A stretch of 20,170 bases of DNA, from assembly GCA_018623405.1 (NCBI GenBank), contig JAAZVO010000010.1:1-20170 (forward strand), read 5' to 3'. A program made the position numbers and the translations under genes. This DNA comes from Crocinitomicaceae bacterium. GTDB taxonomy: Bacteria > Bacteroidota > Bacteroidia > Flavobacteriales_G > Salibacteraceae. Of the stretch, positions 1 to 7,282 are shown piece by piece (position 1 is the first letter of the stretch; each line of letters opens with the position of its first letter). The notes under the pieces are model-generated. The model made no database searches. It had not been told where the DNA came from and saw nothing but the letters and a program-made list of their open reading frames with translations.

Positions 1-899
1 GCCTTTGTATTCTCCATTGATGAAGAAAAGAAGACCTAACATTTCACGAAAAATTTAATCAAGACTACAAGATATACTCCTTAAACCTGCCTCAAAAAAT
101 AGAGTTTGCAGGAGAGTTGGTTCCAACTCAACTAATTGATGTAAAAGAAAAGCTAGATAGAGAGCTTTTGGTAAATACGTATTGGCAATCTAATACCATG
201 CTTTACATAAAGAGGTCTCATAAATGGTTTCCTATAATTGAACCAATCCTAGAGGAAGAGGGAATCCCAAACGATTTTAAATTTTTAGCGCTTATAGAAA
301 GTGGATTAACCAATGTGGTTTCACCCTCAGGCGCAGCAGGTTTTTGGCAAATCATGAAGGCAACAGGTAAGGAAAATGGGTTAGAAATAAATAGCGAAAT
401 AGACGAACGCTACAATTTAGAACTCGCTACAAGAGTGGCTTGCAAGTACTTGAATGAGGCTAAAGAAAAGTTTGGATCTTGGACCTTAGCAGCGGCGTCT
501 TACAACATGGGAATGAACGGACTTTCCAATAAACTTGAAGCCCAAATGGTTGATAATTACTATGATTTATTACTTAATGAAGAAACTTCTAGGTACGTTT
601 TTAGAATATTGGCAGCCAAGCAAATTCTATCTAACCCGAGTAATTTTGGTTTTAACTTTCGAGAAAAAGACCTTTATTATCAAGTAGCAACAGGAAAATT
701 AACAATAGATACAACGATATCAGATTTGGCAAAATTTGGAAAGTCAAACGGACTAAATTATAAGGTAATAAAGCAGTTTAACCCTTGGTTAAGGTCTTCT
801 AATTTACCAAACGCCTCTAGAAAAGTTTATCAACTTCAAATTCCAAAGTCTGAATTTAGGACTTTGTTGGTAAAAAATACTTCAGACACCTTAAAATAA
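1..899 (+). CDS. Periplasmic lytic transglycosylase with LysM-like C-terminus (5' partial, apparent frameshift)
   Basis: This is a soluble lytic murein transglycosylase (SLT/GH23 fold, MltD-like) that would cleave peptidoglycan glycan strands in the periplasm. Numbering from the TTG at 117, the catalytic Glu is E61 in ALIES, followed by GFWQIM (75-80) and AAASYNMG (125-132). A LysM-like stretch lies at about 195-243, ending in VYQLQIP. The family-like sequence does not begin at 117. The same frame is open back to position 24 and reads FHEKFNQDYKIYSLNLP, typical of the region before the SLT domain in Bacteroidota homologues. Upstream, frame 1 reads AFVFSIDEEKKT and then stops at 37-39, as expected for the end of a signal peptide. 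One missing base near 30-40 would join the two. The gene therefore probably starts left of the window and is frameshifted here, by mutation or by assembly error. The domain call is secure; the start is not. Confidence 0.85.
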
Positions 900-922
900 A
901 AACTTTAACAGGGCCATAGTGT

Positions 923-930
923 TAATTTCG
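923..930 (+). promoter_or_regulatory. Possible -7 box upstream of uvrA
   Basis: TAATTTCG resembles the Bacteroidota -7 consensus TAnnTTTG, with C for the third T. It ends one base before the uvrA ATG, which is very close, and I see no clear TTG/TTTG -33 element at the expected distance. It would give a leaderless transcript or may be chance. Confidence 0.25.
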
Positions 931-931
931 C

Positions 932-3781
932 ATGGCTTTGAAAAATCAATCAAATACAGCTTTAGAAGAAGAAAAACTTCAGGTTTTTGGAGCACGCACT
1001 CATAACCTAAAAAATATTGACTTAAGCTTCGAAAGAGGTAAGCTAATAGTTTTTACCGGCTTAAGTGGAAGCGGAAAGTCTTCTTTGGCATTTGATACAA
1101 TTTTTGCCGAAGGCCAACGGAGATATATTGAAAGCTTCTCTGCTTATGCTCGCCAATTTTTAGGCAACTTAGAAAGACCAGATGTTGACAAAATCAACGG
1201 GTTAAGCCCGGTAATATCTATAGAACAAAAATCAGTAAATAAAAGCCCTCGTTCTACGGTTGGAACCATTACAGAGATTTATGATTTTATGCGGTTACTT
1301 TTTGCCAGAGCTGCAGATGCCTACTCTTACAACACAGGCGAGCAAATGGTAAAGTACACCGATCAGCAAATTAAAGACCTTATTATGCAGCAATTTGACG
1401 GAAAAAAAATACAGGTATTATCACCTTTGGTTAAAGGAAGAAAAGGACATTACCGTGAACTTTTCCAATCGATACAAAAGCAAGGATTTATTAAAGTAAG
1501 GGTTGATGGTGAGATAAAAGATATTGTTGCCAGAATGCAACTAGACAGGTACAAAATTCATGATATTGAAGTTGTAGTAGATCGAATTGTAGTTTCAAAA
1601 GACCAAGAAAAAAGAATATTGGAAGCACTTTCTTTGGGCATGAAACATGGCAAGGGCTCTGTTATGATTATGAATAACGACACCCAAGAGGTAAAGTTTT
1701 TCAGCCGTAACTTAATGTGCCCAAGTTCAGGTATTTCTTATGACGACCCTGCTCCTAACCTTTTTTCATTTAACTCTCCTTACGGTGCTTGCCCTGAATG
1801 TAATGGGTTAGGTGAAGTTCCTGAAGTTGACCTCAACAAAATATTTCCTGATAAGAAAAAATCTATAAAAAAAGGGGGAATAGCTCCTTTAGGAAGCTAT
1901 AAAAACAATTGGGTATATAAACAAATAGAAGCTTTAGGAACAAACTATGATTTTACATTAAATACCCCAATTAAAGAAATTCCTGAAGAAGCTATTCGGG
2001 TATTGCTTTATGGTACAGAAGAAGAGATTTCAGTTGATTCTCAGCTATTGGGTGTTACCAAAAAATATAATATAAAGTTTGAGGGGGTAGCCAATTTACT
2101 AAGCAGGCAATACGAAGAAAATCCTACTAACTCTATTAAACGATGGGCTGAGGGTTTTATGAATAAAAGCAAGTGTAAGAGTTGCAATGGAACACGATTA
2201 AAAAATCAGTCGCTTCACTTTAAATTAAACAATAAAAATATTGCACAGCTTGCTGATTTAGACATAGTTGAATTAGCAAATTGGTTCGAAAACATAGAAT
2301 CTAAACTATCTGAAAAACAAAACATTATTGCAAGAGATGTTCTTAAGGAAATTCGATCTAGAATAGGCTTTTTGTTAGATGTTGGTTTAGATTACCTCAC
2401 GTTAAACAGAAGTGCTAGAACACTTTCAGGGGGCGAAGCACAAAGAATTAGATTAGCAACCCAAATTGGCTCTAAGCTAGTTGGTGTGCTTTATATTTTA
2501 GATGAGCCTAGTATAGGTTTACATCAAAGAGATAATGATAGGTTAATCAACTCATTAAAAGAGCTAAGAGATATTGGAAACTCCGTTTTAGTTGTTGAGC
2601 ACGATAAAGACATGATTTTAAGTGCCGATACAATAGTTGATATTGGTCCGGGTGCCGGTGAACACGGTGGAGAAATTGTAGCTGTTTCATCTCCAAAAAG
2701 CATAAAGCAGTCAAAAACCTTAACCGCTGATTACCTTTCGGGAAAAAGGGAAATTGAAACTCCTAAAAAAAGAAGAAAAGGAAATGGTAAAAAGCTAAGG
2801 ATTTTTGGTGCTACAGGTAATAATTTAAAAAATGTAACAGTAGATTTTCCACTTGGCAAATTTATTTGCGTTACAGGTGTTTCCGGAAGTGGAAAATCTA
2901 CATTAATCAATGAAACACTTTACAGGATATTAAATCAAAAAATTTATGGCTCCTCAAAAAAGCCAATGCCATTTAAAAAGGTAACAGGGGTTGAGCATAT
3001 AGATAAAGTAATAGAAATAGACCAAGCGCCCATTGGAAGAACGCCAAGATCAAACCCTGCTACTTATACTGGAGTTTTCACAGATATAAGAACGTTGTTT
3101 GCTGCACTTCCCGAATCAAATATTAGAGGTTATAAACCCGGTCGATTTTCATTTAATGTAAAAGGTGGAAGGTGCGAAACCTGCAAGGGTGCCGGTTTAC
3201 AAACAATTGAAATGAACTTTTTACCTGATGTTTATGTGTTGTGCGATACCTGCCAAGGGAAAAGATATAACAGAGAAACCCTGCAAGTTAGGTATAAAGG
3301 AAAGTCCATAAGCGATGTTTTAGAAATGACAGTAGAAGAAGGAGTTAAGTTTTTCGAAAATGTACCCTCCATACTTCAAAAAATAAAAACCATAGAAGAT
3401 GTTGGGCTAGGCTATATTAGACTTGGGCAATCTTCTACTACTCTTTCAGGTGGAGAAGCTCAAAGGGTAAAATTGGCCACTGAACTTGCCAAAAGAGATA
3501 CCGGAAACACTTTCTATATTTTAGATGAACCTACCACAGGACTTCATTTTGAGGATATTAGAATCTTATTAGAAGTACTTAATAAGTTAGTAGAACATGG
3601 CAATACTGTTTTGGTTATTGAACACAACATGGACATTATTAAAGTAGCTGACCACATTATTGATTTGGGTCCTGAAGGTGGTAAAGGTGGAGGTTCTATT
3701 TTAGTAACCGGAACCCCTGAAAAGGTAGCCAAAAGCACGAAAAGCTATACCGGAAAATACTTAAAAGCTGAACTAGCTTAA
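932..3781 (+). CDS. uvrA: Excinuclease ABC subunit UvrA
   Basis: UvrA is the damage-sensing ATPase of nucleotide excision repair; it dimerises, recognises lesions and loads UvrB. The 949 residues match the family's usual length. Two ABC modules are complete: Walker A at 43-51 (GLSGSGKSS) and 649-657 (GVSGSGKST), signatures LSGGEAQR at 498-505 and 838-845, and Walker B YILDEP at 521-526 and 862-867. The second zinc module is intact (C748, C751, C771, C774). The first has C263, C287 and C290, but its second cysteine position is serine (S266 in CPSSG). A further CKSC lies at 415-418. The ATG at 932 is the only start consistent with the family's N-terminus (LQVFGARTHNLKNI at 16-29). The stop codon overlaps the convergent AP endonuclease stop. 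Confidence is very high. Confidence 0.98.
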   Translation: MALKNQSNTALEEEKLQVFGARTHNLKNIDLSFERGKLIVFTGLSGSGKSSLAFDTIFAEGQRRYIESFSAYARQFLGNLERPDVDKINGLSPVISIEQKSVNKSPRSTVGTITEIYDFMRLLFARAADAYSYNTGEQMVKYTDQQIKDLIMQQFDGKKIQVLSPLVKGRKGHYRELFQSIQKQGFIKVRVDGEIKDIVARMQLDRYKIHDIEVVVDRIVVSKDQEKRILEALSLGMKHGKGSVMIMNNDTQEVKFFSRNLMCPSSGISYDDPAPNLFSFNSPYGACPECNGLGEVPEVDLNKIFPDKKKSIKKGGIAPLGSYKNNWVYKQIEALGTNYDFTLNTPIKEIPEEAIRVLLYGTEEEISVDSQLLGVTKKYNIKFEGVANLLSRQYEENPTNSIKRWAEGFMNKSKCKSCNGTRLKNQSLHFKLNNKNIAQLADLDIVELANWFENIESKLSEKQNIIARDVLKEIRSRIGFLLDVGLDYLTLNRSARTLSGGEAQRIRLATQIGSKLVGVLYILDEPSIGLHQRDNDRLINSLKELRDIGNSVLVVEHDKDMILSADTIVDIGPGAGEHGGEIVAVSSPKSIKQSKTLTADYLSGKREIETPKKRRKGNGKKLRIFGATGNNLKNVTVDFPLGKFICVTGVSGSGKSTLINETLYRILNQKIYGSSKKPMPFKKVTGVEHIDKVIEIDQAPIGRTPRSNPATYTGVFTDIRTLFAALPESNIRGYKPGRFSFNVKGGRCETCKGAGLQTIEMNFLPDVYVLCDTCQGKRYNRETLQVRYKGKSISDVLEMTVEEGVKFFENVPSILQKIKTIEDVGLGYIRLGQSSTTLSGGEAQRVKLATELAKRDTGNTFYILDEPTTGLHFEDIRILLEVLNKLVEHGNTVLVIEHNMDIIKVADHIIDLGPEGGKGGGSILVTGTPEKVAKSTKSYTGKYLKAELA

Positions 3782-4539
3782 AAATCAATCTCTATCCCAA
3801 CAGGACAGTGGTCGCTTCCTTCAACCTCATTTAAAATAAAAGACGATTTCACTTTTGGGAATATAGATTCACTTACCAATACGTAATCTAAACGCCACCC
3901 AATGTTCTTCTCTCTTGCTCCACCCCTATAACTCCACCAAGAATATTTTACTTCACCGGGATGTAAGGTGCGGAATGTATCCACAAAGCCATTTTCAAGA
4001 AAATTGATCATCCCATCAATTTCTTGTTGGGTGTAACCGGGTGTTTTATTATAATTTGCCTCAGGCCTTGCTATATCGATTGGTTGATGACATACATTGA
4101 AATCGCCAACGGCAATAACAGGCTTAGATTCTTCCAGCTTTTTTAAGTAAGCTAAAAAGTCTTGGTCCCACTTTGTGCGATAGTTTAACCTTTTTAAACC
4201 GGCACTAGAATTCACAACGTAAACGTTTACTAAAAAGAAATCTTTGTATTCGGTTGTTAAAACTCTACCTTCTTGGTCGTGTTCCTCTACACCTATTCCC
4301 TTTTGAGTTGAAATGGGCTCGTAAGCTGAAAAAGTAGCTGTACCCGAATATCCTTTTTTTACGGCTGAGTTGCTAGCAAGGTGTTTTTCAATGCCAAAAA
4401 CAGCTTCTTGAACCTGGTCATCTTGAGCTTTGGTTTCTTGAACACAAAGAATATCTGCGCCTAATTGTTTTTCAATATCGGCAAATCCTTTTTTTACAAC
4501 TGCCCTAATTCCATTTACATTCCAAGAAATAATTTTCAT
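3778..4539 (-). CDS. xth: Exonuclease III family AP endonuclease (Xth/ExoA)
   Basis: This is a metal-dependent endonuclease of the exonuclease III (EEP) family that cuts DNA at abasic sites in base excision repair. At 253 residues it is of family length. Visible motifs are SWNVNGIRA (5-13), QETKAQ (34-39, with the metal ligand E35), GDFNVCHQPIDIARP (145-159, with D146 and N148), NIGWRLDYVLVS (212-223), and the C-terminal GSDHCP (241-246) with the catalytic D243-H244 pair. It has no signal peptide, so it is cytoplasmic. It lies 10 bases after the GlcD-type gene and is probably the last gene of a three-gene operon. Its TAA shares the palindrome TTAA with the uvrA stop, so two DNA-repair genes end on each other. 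The family assignment is firm; the exact subtype name (xth versus exoA) is a convention. Confidence 0.95.
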   Translation of the reverse strand: MKIISWNVNGIRAVVKKGFADIEKQLGADILCVQETKAQDDQVQEAVFGIEKHLASNSAVKKGYSGTATFSAYEPISTQKGIGVEEHDQEGRVLTTEYKDFFLVNVYVVNSSAGLKRLNYRTKWDQDFLAYLKKLEESKPVIAVGDFNVCHQPIDIARPEANYNKTPGYTQQEIDGMINFLENGFVDTFRTLHPGEVKYSWWSYRGGAREKNIGWRLDYVLVSESIFPKVKSSFILNEVEGSDHCPVGIEIDF

Positions 4540-4549
4540 CTTAATTATA

Positions 4550-5941
4550 TTAATTCCAGATCTTACCTGGGTTCATAATTCCATTCGGGTCAAAAATAGC
4601 TTTGATGGATTTTTGAAGATTATATTCAGTCTCAGAAAAAACAATATCTAAATAATCTTTTTGCACGAGGCCAATTCCATGTTCGCCTGAAATGGTTCCT
4701 CCTAAAGACTTGCAGAGCTGAAAAATTTCCCTGATTCCCTTTGGCAAAATGTTATTCCAAGTATTATCGTCTAAATCTCCTTTAATAATATTCACATGTA
4801 AATTACCGTCACCAACATGACCATAGCAAACCGATTGGAAACCATATTTAGTTCCAATTTCTTTTACTCCTTTTAATAATTTGGGCATTTCATAACGAGG
4901 AACAACGGTATCTTCTTCTTTGTAAACTGAGTTAGATTTTACTGCTTCGGCAACTCTTCTTCTCAATTTCCACAAGCTTTCTTTTTGGGCTTCTGTTTCT
5001 GCAAACAAGATCTCGTCGCAATGGTGAGCCTCCATTACTTCCATAATCTTTTCACAATCTTGAAACAAAACCTGCTCATCATTTCCATCTACTTCTACCA
5101 ATAAGTGAGCTTCTATTTCTTCTTTAATATGGATGTTAACATCGTCAACAAACCTTAAGGTCCAATCAATGGCATCTCTTTCCATAAACTCTAAACCCGA
5201 AGGAGTTATTCCTTCTCTAAACACAGCAGAAACAGCCTCGCATGCCTTTTGAGCATCAAAAAAGGGCACTAACATCAACTTATTTAGTTTGGGGAATGGA
5301 ATCAACTTTACAACGATTTTTGTGACTACACCTAAAGTTCCCTCGCTTCCAACAAACAATTGTGTAAGGTTATAACCTGTTGAGTTTTTTAGCACATTAG
5401 CACCTGTCCAAATAACTTCGCCACTTGGCAAAACCACTTGAAGATTTAAAATGTAGTCTTTAGTCACGCCATATTTCACCGCTTTAGGTCCTCCGGCATT
5501 GGTGGCTACATTTCCTCCCAAAAAGCTACTTCCCCAACTCGAAGGATCTGGCGGATAAAAAAGTCCTTTTTCTTTTACGGTTTCTTGAAAAACTTGGTTG
5601 ATTACTCCAGGCTCTACCGCTGCTTGTAGGTTTTTTTCATCAATTTCTAAAATTCGATTTAACTTTTCTGTAGATAAAGCTACTCCTCCATTAATTGGTA
5701 AAGCCCCACCACTTAATCCGGTTCTTGCACCTGAAGGGGTAACAGGTATTTTATGCTGATTGCAATAGGCTAAAATTTGAGAAACTTCTTCTACAGACAT
5801 TGGCTTTAAGACAATTTCAGGAAGAAAAGAAAGGTCTTCCGTTTCATCTCTACTGTATTTCTGTATTGACTCTTTATCTAGAAAAATAATTTCAGAAAAA
5901 TGGGTAGTGAGAAAAGAGATTTGTTCAGGAGTCATGCTCAT
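4550..5941 (-). CDS. FAD-linked oxidase, GlcD / D-lactate dehydrogenase type
   Basis: This is a flavoprotein of the FAD-binding PCMH / FAD-oxidase C family that oxidises a 2-hydroxy acid such as D-lactate or glycolate to the 2-oxo acid. The FAD-binding part spans about residues 40-218, with TPSGARTGLSGGA (68-80), LGGNVATNAGGPKAVKYG (141-158) and FVGSEGTLGVVT (196-207). The C-terminal domain carries GHVGDGN (374-380) and SGEHGIG (418-424), which contain the histidines of the active site in this family. No Fe-S partner (GlcF type) is fused or adjacent, so D-lactate oxidation is more likely than the three-subunit glycolate oxidase, but the substrate cannot be read from the sequence. The first ATG (5941) overlaps the upstream membrane protein gene by 17 bases; an alternative ATG is at 5935. 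The overlap suggests translational coupling. No signal peptide is seen. Confidence 0.92.
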   Translation of the reverse strand: MSMTPEQISFLTTHFSEIIFLDKESIQKYSRDETEDLSFLPEIVLKPMSVEEVSQILAYCNQHKIPVTPSGARTGLSGGALPINGGVALSTEKLNRILEIDEKNLQAAVEPGVINQVFQETVKEKGLFYPPDPSSWGSSFLGGNVATNAGGPKAVKYGVTKDYILNLQVVLPSGEVIWTGANVLKNSTGYNLTQLFVGSEGTLGVVTKIVVKLIPFPKLNKLMLVPFFDAQKACEAVSAVFREGITPSGLEFMERDAIDWTLRFVDDVNIHIKEEIEAHLLVEVDGNDEQVLFQDCEKIMEVMEAHHCDEILFAETEAQKESLWKLRRRVAEAVKSNSVYKEEDTVVPRYEMPKLLKGVKEIGTKYGFQSVCYGHVGDGNLHVNIIKGDLDDNTWNNILPKGIREIFQLCKSLGGTISGEHGIGLVQKDYLDIVFSETEYNLQKSIKAIFDPNGIMNPGKIWN

Positions 5942-7223
5942 TTTTTTGATACAAATTATGCTCTACCATACTATGAAATGGAATTACCAAAGCAGCCAAA
6001 CCTAATTCTAAGGCGCTTACTAAATAGCCATTCTCAATGTATAATTGAATAACAGGGTCGGCAATTAGCAGAATAAACTCTAAAAATGCAAAAACCACAA
6101 AAAACACTAAGGGTTTTTGGTAGCGCTGTTTTAAACCAACCCTATCAAGGTATAGGGTAATAATTAATAATAAGGTTACCAAAATCAATGAATCTAACAA
6201 TTGGTTTTGTCTTTTGAAAAAAGCCTTTGTTGATTCAAACAACTTATCATTCGAAATTTTTGTCAATTTAACTAAATCAGATTCCTTTTGAGATTTTATA
6301 AAAAAGGTTGCCAAATTAAGTTTTAAGCTCTCCAAATACCATGAGTAAAAAATGAATGATTCATTAAAAAAAGTATTTGTAAAAACTTTGGGAACTTCAA
6401 TTTTTTCAGATTTATCTAACTCCTTATTTCGCGCATTAAGAGTATCTATACCTGAAGCATTAATTAATTTGATTGAGAAATCATCAAATTCACTTCGGGT
6501 TCCAATATTTTGATAACTATTCGAAATATTTATTATTCCTTGAGTACCCCAAACTAAATCATCAAATAAATCGCTAGCAGGAAAAGGAATATTTAAGGGG
6601 TAAATGCTGTCAAAGTTTAAATCCCTGTTGCTATTATACAGCTTCAAAACATTGTATATTTCTTCATCTACTGTAGAATAGAAAACCTTTATAGCTTTTG
6701 CTTTCGTGCTATCTTCAATTGGGCTATCAATATGACTTATAGATGCTTTTCTAAGATCAATAATTTGGGCACTTATTTCCTGTTTAAATTGTTCATGTTT
6801 TAAGCTAAAAATAAACCCAATTAATACCCAGAATATAAAAACTGCCGATATAACAATGTGTCTTTTTTGGAGGTTCAGTTTCCAATTTGTCAACCCAACA
6901 GCAATTACTAAGCTTAAGGATCCCAGATAAAAGATAAAATCGGCAAAGGGATAATGTTGCTGTTTAAAGATAATTGCGGTAGCAAATGCAACTCCGGAGA
7001 ACGTGGTAATGAAATTTGCTAGTTTTTCTTTTGTTGTTCGCTGTGAGACAAAAAAGTTGAGGTAAGTTTTTAATAATACCCCTACAATAAAAACTAACCC
7101 ACCAAATACTACTAAAACACTTGCTCCGGGCCAATGAAAAAGTTTAAAACTTACACCTGTAGCAATAAACAGCCCTGCAAATCGCTCTAACCAAACTACT
7201 ATTTTACTTTGTCCACTCATCAA
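5925..7223 (-). CDS. Multi-spanning membrane protein with duplicated GldL-like FKxxHxPxA motifs, function unknown
   Basis: I do not recognise a named family for the whole protein. The first 115 residues hold two copies of a hairpin-like unit. FKLFHWPGA (26-34) and FKQQHYPFA (86-94) lie exactly 60 residues apart, each followed by a hydrophobic segment rich in G, V and I. The first copy is like the FKxxHWPGA segment of GldL, the inner-membrane motor subunit of the gliding/type IX secretion machinery. A membrane segment follows at about 121-140, then a hydrophilic domain of about 200 residues (142-342, probably periplasmic), then three hydrophobic segments (about 343-358, 371-390, 399-416). It overlaps the GlcD-type gene and heads the operon with it and the AP endonuclease, which gives no functional clue. 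A motor or secretion role is speculation. The coding call is firm. Confidence 0.85.
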   Translation of the reverse strand: MMSGQSKIVVWLERFAGLFIATGVSFKLFHWPGASVLVVFGGLVFIVGVLLKTYLNFFVSQRTTKEKLANFITTFSGVAFATAIIFKQQHYPFADFIFYLGSLSLVIAVGLTNWKLNLQKRHIVISAVFIFWVLIGFIFSLKHEQFKQEISAQIIDLRKASISHIDSPIEDSTKAKAIKVFYSTVDEEIYNVLKLYNSNRDLNFDSIYPLNIPFPASDLFDDLVWGTQGIINISNSYQNIGTRSEFDDFSIKLINASGIDTLNARNKELDKSEKIEVPKVFTNTFFNESFIFYSWYLESLKLNLATFFIKSQKESDLVKLTKISNDKLFESTKAFFKRQNQLLDSLILVTLLLIITLYLDRVGLKQRYQKPLVFFVVFAFLEFILLIADPVIQLYIENGYLVSALELGLAALVIPFHSMVEHNLYQKNEHDS

Positions 7224-7251
7224 TTATTAGTTCTGCAACAGGCTATTTCAT

Positions 7252-7259
7252 TATTTTCG
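7252..7259 (+). promoter_or_regulatory. Probable -7 box of the dipeptidyl peptidase gene
   Basis: TATTTTCG matches the Bacteroidota -7 pattern TAnnTTTG except for C at the third T. It ends 23 bases before the ATG at 7283, inside the 59-base divergent gap. No good -33 TTG is present at 17-23 bases upstream; the nearest is TTC at 7231-7233. Confidence 0.4.
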
Positions 7260-7282
7260 GCATCTTACAAATCTCATAAATA

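Noticed and set aside
117..119. TTG at 117 as the start of the transglycosylase
   Set aside because: Conserved family-like sequence continues upstream in the same frame to position 24, so this TTG is internal; the true start is probably left of the window and in another frame.
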